From Kitasatospora griseola (GTDB taxonomy: Bacteria > Actinomycetota > Actinomycetes > Streptomycetales > Streptomycetaceae), in the NCBI RefSeq assembly GCF_014648555.1, contig NZ_BMRI01000002.1, positions 194,885 through 258,884 of the forward strand: a DNA stretch of 64,000 nucleotides, in the 5' to 3' direction. Below the pieces are notes generated by a model, which saw only the letters and a program-made list of their open reading frames with translations, searched no databases and was not told the DNA's origin. Positions 52,447-60,431 of the stretch are shown in pieces; position 1 is the stretch's first letter, and each line of letters begins with the position of its first letter. The position numbers and the translations under genes are program-made.

Positions 52447-54140
52447 CCGGACCACGCAGAGAAACCATGATCGTCATCGGCGGCGGGCTGGGCGGCCTGT
52501 CCACCGCCTGCTACGCCCAGATGAACGGCTACCGCAGCACCGTCGTGGAGATGCACGAGATCCCCGGCGGCTGCTGCACCGGCTGGGACCGCGGCAACTT
52601 CACCTTCGACTGCTGCATCAGCTGGCTGCTCGGCTGCGGACCGGGCAACGAGATGCACCAGATCTGGCTCGAACTCGGCGCGCTGCAGGGCAAGCAGATG
52701 CGCCACTTCGACGTGTTCAACATCGTGCGCACCGAGCACGGCGAGGTGTACTTCTACTCCGACCCGGACCGGTTGGAGGCCCACCTGCTGGAGATCTCCC
52801 CCGAGGACGCCCGCACCGTCCGGGAGTTCTGCGCGGGCCTGCGCAAGTTCCGCGCCTGCCTGGCGAGTTACCCCTTCCTCAAGCCGGTCGGGCTGATGGG
52901 CACGGTGGAGCGCTGGCGGATGCTGGCCGGCTTCCTGCCGTACTTCAACGTCGTCCGGCGCTCCATCGGCACCCTGATGACCGACTTCTCGGCGCGGTTC
53001 AGGCACCCGCTGCTGCGCGAGGCGTTCAACTACATCCTGTACGAGCGCCACCCGGCCTTCCCGGTGCTGCCGTTCTACTTCCAACTGGCCTGCCACGCCG
53101 ACCTCTCCGCCGGCGTCCCCGAGGGCGGCTCGCTGGGCCTCGCCCACTCGATCGAACAGCGCTACCGGCGGCTCGGCGGCGAGATCCACTACAACGCCAA
53201 GGTGACGGAGGTGCTGGTCGAGGACGACCGGGCGATCGGCGTCCGGCTCAGCGACGGACGCGAGCTGTACGCGGACGTCGTGGTCTCCGCCGCCGACGGC
53301 CGGACCACCGTGATGGACCTCCTCAAGGGGCGCTACCTCGGCGACACCTACCGGGAGTTGTACACCAGCACCATCACGGAGCCGGGCATGGTCTTCCCCG
53401 GGTACGTCACCGTCTTCCTCGGCCTGCGCCGGCCCTTCCCCGACGGCGAGCCGTGCACCACCTACCTGCTCGACCAGGACCGGGCCGCCGCCCTGACCGG
53501 CATCCGCCACCCCAGCATCAACGTCCAGTTCCGCAGCCGGCACTACCCCGAGCTCTCGCCGCCGGACACCACCGTCGTCTACGCCAGCTACTTCTGCGAC
53601 ATCGCGCCCTGGCGGGCCCTCAGCACCGGCCCGGAGCAGCAGAGCCGGATGCGCCGCGGCGAGGAGCTGCACACCCTGCCGACCGGACGCGGCAAGGCCT
53701 ACCAGACCGCCAAGCGCCAAGTCCGGGACACCGTCGTGGACTTCCTCGACCAGCGCTACCCCGGCCTGAAGGCCGCCGTCGCCGTCAAGGACGTCTCCAC
53801 GCCGCTCACCCAGGTCCGCTACACCGGCAACTACGACGGCACCGTGCTCGGCTGGCAGCCGTTCGTGACCAGCGGCGAGACGCTGGAGCAGGAGATGAAG
53901 CGCAACGGCCCGGTCCTGCCCGGCCTGCGGAACTTCTACCTCTCCGGGGTCTGGGCGACCACCGGCGGGCTGATCCGGGCCGCCGCCGCCGGCCGGCACG
54001 TCATGCAGTTCGTCTGCCGTGACGACGGCCTGCCGTTCCGGGCCGAGATCGACCGCAGCGCGCCCCTGCCCACCCATCTCGTCGTCCCCGTGGACCGTCG
54101 ATCCGAAGACCGTCGATCCGTTGATCCGTCGATCCGTTGA
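52443..54140 (+). CDS. ftdD: FtdD-type FAD-dependent phytoene desaturase-like oxidoreductase
   Basis: 565-aa paralogue of the preceding flavoprotein. FAD-binding MIVIGGGLGGLSTACYAQMN, then EMHEIPGGCCTGWDRGNFTF, and near the end FYLSGVWATTGGLIRAAAAG. Its ATG overlaps the upstream stop as ATGA. Two such flavoproteins together with an MDR reductase are typical of clusters making tricyclic PTMs, in contrast to the single one in ikarugamycin clusters. Unlike its paralogue it ends in a short Asp/Arg/Ser tail (DRRSEDRRSVDPS) encoded by repeated DNA, likely a dispensable extension produced by slippage. Confidence 0.9.
   Translation: MTGPRRETMIVIGGGLGGLSTACYAQMNGYRSTVVEMHEIPGGCCTGWDRGNFTFDCCISWLLGCGPGNEMHQIWLELGALQGKQMRHFDVFNIVRTEHGEVYFYSDPDRLEAHLLEISPEDARTVREFCAGLRKFRACLASYPFLKPVGLMGTVERWRMLAGFLPYFNVVRRSIGTLMTDFSARFRHPLLREAFNYILYERHPAFPVLPFYFQLACHADLSAGVPEGGSLGLAHSIEQRYRRLGGEIHYNAKVTEVLVEDDRAIGVRLSDGRELYADVVVSAADGRTTVMDLLKGRYLGDTYRELYTSTITEPGMVFPGYVTVFLGLRRPFPDGEPCTTYLLDQDRAAALTGIRHPSINVQFRSRHYPELSPPDTTVVYASYFCDIAPWRALSTGPEQQSRMRRGEELHTLPTGRGKAYQTAKRQVRDTVVDFLDQRYPGLKAAVAVKDVSTPLTQVRYTGNYDGTVLGWQPFVTSGETLEQEMKRNGPVLPGLRNFYLSGVWATTGGLIRAAAAGRHVMQFVCRDDGLPFRAEIDRSAPLPTHLVVPVDRRSEDRRSVDPSIR
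54093..54136 (+). repeat. Short tandem repeats encoding the FtdD tail
   Basis: GACCGTCGATCCG occurs at 54093-54105 and 54108-54120, a 15-base period, and a shorter copy CCGTCGATCCG lies at 54126-54136. The array extends to the ftdD stop and ends just before the ribosome-binding site of ftdE, so copy changes could alter the tail or the coupling. Confidence 0.7.
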
Positions 54141-54151
54141 GGAGAGCGCCC

Positions 54152-55207
54152 GTGCAGATCGCCAAGTGGGTCGTCCAGGAGCACCTCGAAGGGGTGCCCG
54201 ACGTCGAGCGGATGTACCGGAAGGTGGTCGAGGACGTCGACGTCGACCTCGCGGACGACGAGATGCTGTTCCGCACCCGCTACCTCTCGCTCGACCCCTA
54301 CCTGCACGGCATCACCCTGGACACCCCGCTCGGCGACCTGATGGGCGGCGACGCCGTGATGGAGGTGCTGGTGGCCGGGCCGCGCGCCCGGTTCGCGGTC
54401 GGCGACCTGGTCCAGGGCTACGGCGGCTGGTGCACCCACCTGGTCGGCACCGGCGCGGAACGGCCGTGGCAGACCGGGACCTTCCCGATGGTCTTCCCGG
54501 AGTTCCGCCGCCTCGACCCCGCGCACTACGACGACGTCCTGCCGGTCAGCACCGCCCTGGGCATCCTGGGCGGCTCCGGCATGACCGCCTGGGGCACGAT
54601 GACCAAGTTCATGGCCGTCGAACCGGACCACACCGTCCTGGTCAGCGGCGCGACCGGCTCCGTCGGCTCGCTGTTCGGACAGCTCGCCGCCCGGGCCGGC
54701 GCCCGGGTGATCGGCACCACCGGCTCCGAGCAGAAGGCCGACTACCTCGCCGACCTGGGCATCGAACCCGTCGTCTACCGGCACGGCGACGACCCCGAAC
54801 GGATCGGCGACCTGCTGCGCAAGGCCGCGCCGGGCGGCATCGACCGGTACCTCGACAACCTGGGCGGCGCCGTCACCGACGCGGCGTTCACCCTGCTGAA
54901 CGTCCACAGCCGGGTCGCGGTCTGCTGGCAGTGGGCCACCCAGGTCGGCAACGACCACAGCGGGCCCCGCCTGCTGCCGTACATCCTGTTCCCGCGGACC
55001 ACCATCCGCGGCATCTTCGCGCCCGAGTGGTTCACCGAACCCAACTGGGCCGCGCTCCGCGCCGAGGTCGGCGCCCTGGTCCGCAGCGGCGGGATCCGCT
55101 ACCGGCAGACCGTCCACCACGGCTTCGACGCCATCCCCACCGCCTACCGGAGCCTGTACGGCGACGGCCGCGCCGCCAACCGCGGCAAGGTCGTCGTCGA
55201 ACTCTGA
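54152..55207 (+). CDS. ftdE: FtdE/IkaC-type MDR NADPH-dependent reductase
   Basis: 351-aa zinc-independent medium-chain reductase of the leukotriene-B4-dehydrogenase/curcumin-reductase kind. The NADPH motif is VLVSGATGSVGSLFGQLAAR, followed by GARVIGTTGSEQKADYL and IDRYLDNLGGAVTDAAF. Zinc-binding Cys are absent. In ikarugamycin and HSAF pathways the equivalent enzyme (IkaC, OX4) closes the inner five-membered ring by hydride addition and cyclisation; the same is expected here. The GTG at 54152 has GAGGAGAG 5 bases upstream. It follows ftdD by 11 bases and is followed by the Rieske gene after 41. Confidence 0.9.
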   Translation: MQIAKWVVQEHLEGVPDVERMYRKVVEDVDVDLADDEMLFRTRYLSLDPYLHGITLDTPLGDLMGGDAVMEVLVAGPRARFAVGDLVQGYGGWCTHLVGTGAERPWQTGTFPMVFPEFRRLDPAHYDDVLPVSTALGILGGSGMTAWGTMTKFMAVEPDHTVLVSGATGSVGSLFGQLAARAGARVIGTTGSEQKADYLADLGIEPVVYRHGDDPERIGDLLRKAAPGGIDRYLDNLGGAVTDAAFTLLNVHSRVAVCWQWATQVGNDHSGPRLLPYILFPRTTIRGIFAPEWFTEPNWAALRAEVGALVRSGGIRYRQTVHHGFDAIPTAYRSLYGDGRAANRGKVVVEL

Positions 55208-55248
55208 ACCGGGCGACCGCAGCGCCACCGCGACCCACAGGAGGAACC

Positions 55249-56388
55249 GTGCGACCGTCCCGGAAGTTCGGACAGGTCACCACCCAGGGCCCGACCCCGA
55301 GCGACGCCGCGCTGCCGCCGGCCCTGCCCTACCCGGACGGTTGGGCGGCGCTCGCCTTCACCGCCGAACTGGCCCGCGGCACCGTGCTGACCCGGCGACT
55401 CGCCGGCCAGGACGTCGTGCTGTACCGGCAGCGCGACGGCCGCGTCCGGGCGGTCCGCCCCTACTGCCCGCACCTGGGCGCCCACCTCGGTTTGGCGAAG
55501 GTGGCCGGCAACGACCTGGTCTGCCCCTTCCACCGCTTCGCGTTCGGCCCGGACGGCGGCTGTGTGCGCACCGGCTACGGCACCCCGCCGCCGCCCAAGG
55601 CCGCCCTGACCCACCTTCCGGTGCGCGAGGTCAACGACGCCGTCTTCGTCTGGCACCACCACGACGGCCGGGAACCCGACTGGGAGATCCCCGCCTGGCA
55701 CGTCCTCGGCAACCTGCCCGCCCGGCACGCCACTTGGGAGATGGCCGGCTACGCCCAGGACGTCATGGAGAACTCCGTGGACGTCGGGCACTTCCAGACC
55801 CTGCACGGCTGGTCCCGCGGCGAACTCGCCGCCCCCGTCGCGTTCGGCGACGTGACCTTCCACGTCTCGATGCGGGTGCAGGAGGAGTTCCCCCTGATCG
55901 GCCGCCGCCAGGTCGACGTCGAGGTCGACGGCTACGGCCTGAGCTGCCTGCACACCGACATCCACACGCCGGCGCTCGGCCTGGAGATGTGCTCCCTGGT
56001 GATGGCCACCCAGACCGCGCCCGGCCGGATGCAGTTCCGGCAGGCCAGCCGCTTCCTGGTGACCGAACCGTCCGTCCTGCCACCGGCGTTGGCCCGCACC
56101 GTCAGCCGCTCGCTGACCCGGCTGCTGGCCGGCCCGATGTTCCGGTTCAGCTGCGAGTTCACCGCTGCGGACTTCCCGATCTGGTCCACCAAGCAGTATC
56201 TTTCCCGCCCGCGGCTCGCCGCCGGCGACGGCCCGATCGGCCCGTTCCGGCGCTGGTCCCGGCAGTTCTACCCGCCCGACCGCACCAACGGCCGACTCCC
56301 GCAGCCGACCGTCCCGCACGTCCCCGTCCCTCCCGAGGAAGGCCCCGACCATGGCCAGACCGCCCGAACCGGGCACACCCGCCCCTGA
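55249..56388 (+). CDS. Rieske non-haem iron oxygenase in the PTM operon
   Basis: 379-aa oxygenase alpha-subunit. The Rieske [2Fe-2S] ligands are C73-P-H75 in YCPHLGAHLG and C92-P-F-H95 in CPFHRFAF. The mononuclear iron site begins N175-xx-D178-xx-H181-xxxx-H186 in NSVDVGHFQTLHG. The closest look is to steroid-type Rieske enzymes (KshA, DAF-36), which hydroxylate or desaturate hydrophobic polycycles, so a PTM skeleton is a reasonable substrate (inference). A reductase partner is not encoded nearby. The GTG at 55249 has GGAGGA upstream. To my knowledge a Rieske enzyme is not a standard PTM gene. It overlaps the peroxiredoxin gene by 38 bases. Confidence 0.88.
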   Translation: MRPSRKFGQVTTQGPTPSDAALPPALPYPDGWAALAFTAELARGTVLTRRLAGQDVVLYRQRDGRVRAVRPYCPHLGAHLGLAKVAGNDLVCPFHRFAFGPDGGCVRTGYGTPPPPKAALTHLPVREVNDAVFVWHHHDGREPDWEIPAWHVLGNLPARHATWEMAGYAQDVMENSVDVGHFQTLHGWSRGELAAPVAFGDVTFHVSMRVQEEFPLIGRRQVDVEVDGYGLSCLHTDIHTPALGLEMCSLVMATQTAPGRMQFRQASRFLVTEPSVLPPALARTVSRSLTRLLAGPMFRFSCEFTAADFPIWSTKQYLSRPRLAAGDGPIGPFRRWSRQFYPPDRTNGRLPQPTVPHVPVPPEEGPDHGQTARTGHTRP

Positions 56389-56860
56389 GTTCACCCTGCC
56401 CGGAGTCCAGTTCGACGGAGACACCGCCCACCGCCGCGAGTACCGCCTCGCCGACGCCAAGGGCAGCCCGCTCGTGCTGGCCTTCTACCCGGGCGACGAC
56501 ACCCTGGTCTGCACCCGCCAGCTCTGCTCCTACAACTCCGACCTCGCCCGCTTCACCGACCTCGGCGCGGCCGTCTGGTGCATCAGCGGCCAGGACCTCG
56601 ACAGCCACGAACGCTTCGCCCGCAAGCGCGAGTTGCACCTCCCCCTGCTGACCGACACCGGCGAGGCCCTGGCCAGGTCCTGGGGCATCACCGCCCCGGG
56701 CATCGGCCTGCGCCGCTCGGTCTTCGTCCTCGACGCCGCCGGCATCGTCCGCTGGCGCCACATCGCGCTGGCCGGCCTGACCTACCGCAGCACCGACACC
56801 CTGATCGAGCAGCTGGCCGCGCTGTCCTCCGGCGACGCCGAGGCGACGCCCGCGGGCTGA
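56351..56860 (+). CDS. BCP/PrxQ-type peroxiredoxin
   Basis: 169-aa thiol peroxidase. The thioredoxin-fold segment LVLAFYPGDDTLVCTRQLCS places the peroxidatic Cys at 54 and a candidate resolving Cys at 59, the five-residue spacing of bacterioferritin-comigratory proteins. Pro47 and Thr51 of the active-site PxxxTxxC pattern are present. It should reduce peroxides in the cytoplasm. The ATG at 56351 with GAGGAAGG lies inside the Rieske gene, a 38-base overlap, so it is the last gene of the PTM operon. A protective role against peroxide from the flavoproteins and oxygenases is plausible, while a direct pathway role is not excluded. Confidence 0.88.
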   Translation: MARPPEPGTPAPEFTLPGVQFDGDTAHRREYRLADAKGSPLVLAFYPGDDTLVCTRQLCSYNSDLARFTDLGAAVWCISGQDLDSHERFARKRELHLPLLTDTGEALARSWGITAPGIGLRRSVFVLDAAGIVRWRHIALAGLTYRSTDTLIEQLAALSSGDAEATPAG

Positions 56861-56873
56861 CGCGGCGTCGGAA

Positions 56874-56913
56874 CACGAGTGCGCCTCCGCCGGTCGGCGG
56901 AGGCGCACTCGTG
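56874..56913. terminator. Perfect 18-bp bidirectional terminator
   Basis: CACGAGTGCGCCTCCGCC at 56874-56891 pairs with its exact complement at 56896-56913 around a GGTC loop. It stands between the convergent peroxiredoxin and universal stress protein genes and closes both transcripts, marking the right edge of the PTM operon. Confidence 0.9.
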
Positions 56914-56921
56914 GTTACGGA

Positions 56922-57344
56922 CTACCGGACGACGACCACCGGGCAGCTCGCGTGCTGGACGCAGTGCTGGCTGACGGAGCCGAGCAGGGCCTTGGCGAAG
57001 CCGTGGTGGCCGCGGTTGCCGAGCACCAGGAGTTCGGCGCCTTCGGCGGCCTCCAGGAGGATCTGGGCGGCGTTGCCGGACTCGACCCGTTCGCGGATCT
57101 CGACGCCGTGCTCCGCGGCCTCCTGGGCGACGGTCTCGGCGAGGGTCTTCGCGGCGGACGCGGCGATGTCCGCGTCGACGACGGGGACGCTCCAGCCGAA
57201 CGCGGCCGGGTACTCCCAGGTGGTGATCGCCTCGACGGTGGCGCCGACCACGGCCGCCTGGCGGGCCGCCCACCGCAGGGCCGCCCGGGAGGACGCCGAT
57301 CCGTCGACGCCCACCACGATCCGTCGCTGTGCCGTCCTGTCCAT
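56922..57344 (-). CDS. Universal stress protein (UspA family)
   Basis: 140-aa single-domain USP. It begins with the beta-strand RRIVVGVDGSASSRAALRWA, and its C-terminus has the ATP-binding glycine pattern LGNRGHHGFAKALLGSVSQH (G-2x-G-9x-G-S), so it is likely an ATP-binding type. ATG 57344 has AAAGGA upstream. It lies 41 bases downstream of the zinc alcohol dehydrogenase gene on the same strand, a pairing often seen in actinomycete redox or oxygen-limitation regulons. It converges with the PTM operon. Confidence 0.92.
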   Translation of the reverse strand: MDRTAQRRIVVGVDGSASSRAALRWAARQAAVVGATVEAITTWEYPAAFGWSVPVVDADIAASAAKTLAETVAQEAAEHGVEIRERVESGNAAQILLEAAEGAELLVLGNRGHHGFAKALLGSVSQHCVQHASCPVVVVR

Positions 57345-57385
57345 GGTGTTTCCTTTCGGGTCTGTGGGAAGGAATCGGGGCGCGT

Positions 57386-58402
57386 TCAGGCGCGCAGGTC
57401 GAAGACCAGGCGGGCGGCGACCTTGCCGCTCAGCACCTCGTCGAAGCAGCCGTTCACCTCGTCCAGCCGGCGGGTCTCGCGGATCACCCGGGTGCGGCCG
57501 AGGGAGTGCAGCCGGAACACCTCGGCCAGATCCTCGCGGGTGCCGACGATCGAGCCGATCACCGAGGTGCCGTTCAACACCGTGTCGAACACCGGCAGTT
57601 CGAGCGTCCCGTCGGCCGGGAGCGCCACCAGGACGAGGGTGCCGCCGCGGCGCAGCGCGCCGTACGCGGCACGGAACGAGTCGTTGCTGACGGCGAGGGC
57701 GATCGCCGCGTGGGCGCCGCCGAGCGCCTGGACCTCGGCGGCGACGTCCTGGAACCGGGCGTCCAGGACGTGGTCGGCGCCGAGTTCGCGGGCCAGGGCC
57801 AGCTTCTCGTCGGTGACGTCGACGGCGATGGTCTCGGCGCCGAAGATCCGGGCGTACTGCAGGGCGAGGTGGCCGAGGCCGCCGATGCCGGAGATCAGCA
57901 CCCGGGTGCCGGGGCGGGCGCCGGAGACCTTGAGCGCCTTGTAGGTGGTGACGCCGGCGCAGGTCAGCGGGGCGGCGTCCAGCGGGTCGACGCCGTCGGG
58001 GACGGGCACCACGTAGTCGCCGTGGGCGAGCGCGTACTCGGCGTAGGCGCCGTCCACCGAGTAGCCGCTGTTGTGCTGGGCCTGGCAGAGCGTCTCCCGG
58101 CCGGCCACGCAGTGGTCGCAGCGGCCGCAGGCGTCGGCGAGCCAGGCGATGGCGACCCGCTCCCCGATCCGCACGTGCCGCACCTCTTCGCCGATCGCCT
58201 CCACGATGCCGACGCCTTCGTGACCGGGGACGAACGGCAGACCGGGCTTCACCGGCCAGTCGCCGCGGGCGGCGTGGATGTCGGTGTGGCACAGCCCGCA
58301 GGCCTCCAGCCGGACCAGGACCTGCCGCGAGTCCGGGGTCGGGACGGGACGGTCCTCGACGGCGAGCGGTTCGGTGAACGCGTGGACGACGGCGGCCTTC
58401 AT
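57386..58402 (-). CDS. Zinc-dependent alcohol dehydrogenase (MDR family)
   Basis: 338-aa NAD(P)-dependent dehydrogenase of the AdhA/AdhP kind, oxidising primary alcohols or reducing aldehydes. Catalytic zinc ligands Cys38 (ACGLCHTDIH) and His61 (PGHEGVGIV), structural zinc Cys in CGRCDHCVAGRETLC, and the Rossmann motif ISGIGGLGHLALQYA are all present. The length matches bacterial AdhP. The ATG at 58402 is preferred to the longer frame reaching 58513, since homology starts at MKAAVVHAF and GCAGGA lies upstream. Probably co-transcribed with the downstream stress protein gene. Confidence 0.92.
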   Translation of the reverse strand: MKAAVVHAFTEPLAVEDRPVPTPDSRQVLVRLEACGLCHTDIHAARGDWPVKPGLPFVPGHEGVGIVEAIGEEVRHVRIGERVAIAWLADACGRCDHCVAGRETLCQAQHNSGYSVDGAYAEYALAHGDYVVPVPDGVDPLDAAPLTCAGVTTYKALKVSGARPGTRVLISGIGGLGHLALQYARIFGAETIAVDVTDEKLALARELGADHVLDARFQDVAAEVQALGGAHAAIALAVSNDSFRAAYGALRRGGTLVLVALPADGTLELPVFDTVLNGTSVIGSIVGTREDLAEVFRLHSLGRTRVIRETRRLDEVNGCFDEVLSGKVAARLVFDLRA

Positions 58403-58713
58403 GATGGTCCTGCCCTTCTGACCGTGGCGGAGCGGCCCCGGTGTGCACCGGCTGCCGAGCTGTCTCCATCCCACCTCGCCGGCCCGGCCGTCCGCTGGGG
58501 CCGGGCGGTGCACCGCTTCGAGGCCGAAGGTCCCCGGACCGGCGACGATGGTCTCCCTGCGACCGATCCGCGCGGGCCAAGGCAGCTGGAGACCCCCGGC
58601 GACCAGGGGGCAACTGCCGAGTGACAGCCCGGACTTCGACTGGATAAGGTGTGCCGCTTCGAGGACACGGCGGGTCGGGGAGAGGCGCCGTGCAGTGAGG
58701 AGGATCAGGAACG
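58403..58713. other. Divergent intergenic region, no gene seen
   Basis: 311 bases between the start of the alcohol dehydrogenase gene and that of a small membrane protein. Plus-strand frames here continue into other frames of the next gene and have no start signals. It must hold both promoters, but I cannot mark a convincing -35/-10 pair. A ribosome-binding site GAGGAGG lies at its right end. Confidence 0.5.
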
Positions 58714-59109
58714 GTGGGGGACTATCAGGACCGGCCCGCGATGCCCGGGTACGGCCCGGCAGCCACGGGCAGACCGGCCGGAGCGCCGGTCGGGTTCATC
58801 GTCGTGGTGGTGCTGTTCGCGGTGCTCGGCGCCCTGGTCGACGCGCTGTTCTCGTTCGGAATGCTGTTCGCCACGGACAGCTGCGGCACCGGGAGTCCGG
58901 ACGGCTCCGCGGCGGTGTGCAACCCGGCCGTGTGGGCGCTCACCGTCACCCTTCCGTGGGCCGGCCTGCTGGCGACCGTGGTGCTCGCCTCCGTGGGCGC
59001 GATCCGGGCCCGGCGTCGCGGGCGCTCGCCCTGGCGCGCGCTGCCCCTCGCAGTGGCGGTCTACCTGCTGGCCTGCGGCGTGGCCTACCTGGTGGTCTTC
59101 GGTCCCTGA
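58714..59109 (+). CDS. Small membrane protein of unknown function
   Basis: 131-aa protein with a Pro/Gly-rich cytoplasmic N-terminus (YQDRPAMPGYGPAATGRP) and three hydrophobic segments: VGFIVVVVLFAVLGALVDAL, LPWAGLLATVVLASVGAI, and ALPLAVAVYLLACGVAYLVV. Two Cys in an outside loop (DSCGTG, AVCNPA) could pair. No family is recognised. The GTG at 58714 has GAGGAGG 11 bases upstream. It converges with the ABC relic 4 bases away. Confidence 0.8.
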   Translation: MGDYQDRPAMPGYGPAATGRPAGAPVGFIVVVVLFAVLGALVDALFSFGMLFATDSCGTGSPDGSAAVCNPAVWALTVTLPWAGLLATVVLASVGAIRARRRGRSPWRALPLAVAVYLLACGVAYLVVFGP

Positions 59110-59113
59110 CCGA

Positions 59114-59322
59114 CTACGGTGCTGCGTAAGCGCGTTCCAGGGTGAGCAGGTGATCCGCGTGGGCCGCCACCAGGGCCAGACCGTGGCTGACCAGGAGGAC
59201 GGCGAGGCCCCGGGCGGCGCGCAGGTCGTGGAGGAGGTCCATGATGCCGTCGGCGGTGGCGGCGTCGAGGGCCGAGGTGATCTCGTCGCACAGCAGGACG
59301 GGAAACCGCTCTTCGACGCTCA
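59114..59322 (-). pseudogene. 3' remnant of an ABC transporter ATPase gene
   Basis: The minus strand encodes only the last 65-70 residues of an ABC ATPase: Walker B and D-loop PVLLCDEITSALDAATADG, then LAVLLVSHGLALVAAHADH with the H-loop His, and a normal C-terminus ending ERAYAAP. The P-loop, Q-loop and LSGGQ signature are missing. Upstream of about 59322 the frame becomes low-quality sequence. It looks like an OppD/DppF-type gene cut at its 5' side. Confidence 0.75.
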
Positions 59323-59604
59323 AGGGGCGCGGCGGGGTTCGACGGGTCACCCGCGGACGGTACCGGTCACCACGGCCCGGGCGCACGGGAGATTCAGCCG
59401 GGCAGCGGGCGCGGGTCGGTCCGTTGAAGCCACGGCCCAGCCTGACGGATCCGCACCCACCGCGACTTCTGCCTCGGCGGGAGTGCAACGACCACTGCAT
59501 CATCCGGCTGTGACAGCGCCCTCCGCGTGCCACCCGCGCCGGCACGCGCAGCGGGAGCCGTCTGGCGATCGACCAAGTCCCGCGCCGATCAGCGCACTTG
59601 GCTG

Positions 59605-60036
59605 TCAGTACAGAGCGACGCCCATCGGTGACTCGTCGCCCGTGACGTAGGCGCGGATCGCTGCCAGGTACGCGGCGCGGTCGACGCGTCCGGAGTTGGT
59701 GGGGTCCAGTGCGTCGAAGGCCGCGTCGGCGTTGTCGGCCCGGTTGCCGAGCGCCTGACGCAGTGCGGTGAACTGTGCCCGGTCGAGGGCGCCGTCCTGG
59801 TCGGCGTCGGCGAGGTCGAAGAGGGCGCCGAGGGCGAACTGGCAGACGGTGTCGAACTTTTCGGCGTCCACCCAGGCGTCGTACTCCTGGTAGGTCATCA
59901 CGCCGTCACCGTTGGCATCCATCGCGGCCCAGGCCCGTTCGCCCGTGGCGCGCGCCGCGACGACCAGGGGGTCGTCGTCGCTGACCCATGTGCCTCGGCC
60001 TGGCGGGGCACATGTGGCTCCCCGAATGATTCCCAC
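59605..60036 (-). CDS. EF-hand calcium-binding protein
   Basis: About 143-aa calmodulin-like protein. The first loop, DANGDGVMTYQE, is a perfect EF-hand. The second, DADQDGALDRAQ, has Gln at position 12 where Glu is usual. The third, DPTNSGRVDRAA, is degenerate, and a fourth hand is not clear. Helices between them match streptomycete calcium-binding proteins in style (RATGERAWAAM). The start is uncertain: a GTG at 60036 is used, without a good ribosome-binding site. The more natural N-terminus would be near SDDDPLVVAARATG at about residue 17, where no start codon is in frame, so a small indel is possible. No signal peptide. Confidence 0.78.
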   Translation of the reverse strand: MGIIRGATCAPPGRGTWVSDDDPLVVAARATGERAWAAMDANGDGVMTYQEYDAWVDAEKFDTVCQFALGALFDLADADQDGALDRAQFTALRQALGNRADNADAAFDALDPTNSGRVDRAAYLAAIRAYVTGDESPMGVALY

Positions 60037-60431
60037 CAATTTGCTTGACGCTGCGCGGAGTTGTGGAGCGCCGCCATGGGCGATTCTCGACCTGGGCCCC
60101 GGGTGGACGGCGTGGCGAGCGGTCGGCAGGCTCCCGCTCGAACGGGCACCCTCTTCCGACGCGACTGGTCCGAATTCAGTAGCGGGCGATGGCTGCGCCG
60201 AGCGATGTTCGGGAAGCCGGCCCGGCCATATCACCGCACCGCAGACCCGTCCTGACCGTCCTTCATCCGCGCCTGCGGTCGGTCGCGGATGACGGCCGAG
60301 GAGGGTGACTCAGTAAACGGGTGCGGCGCCGGTGGCGTTGCCGGCGGGTCGGCGGGGTAGGGCTCCTCCGGACGGTACGGCTCGGGCCGGAGGGGTGTGT
60401 CCGGCGTTCTGCGGGCCCAGGAGTGGGGGGT

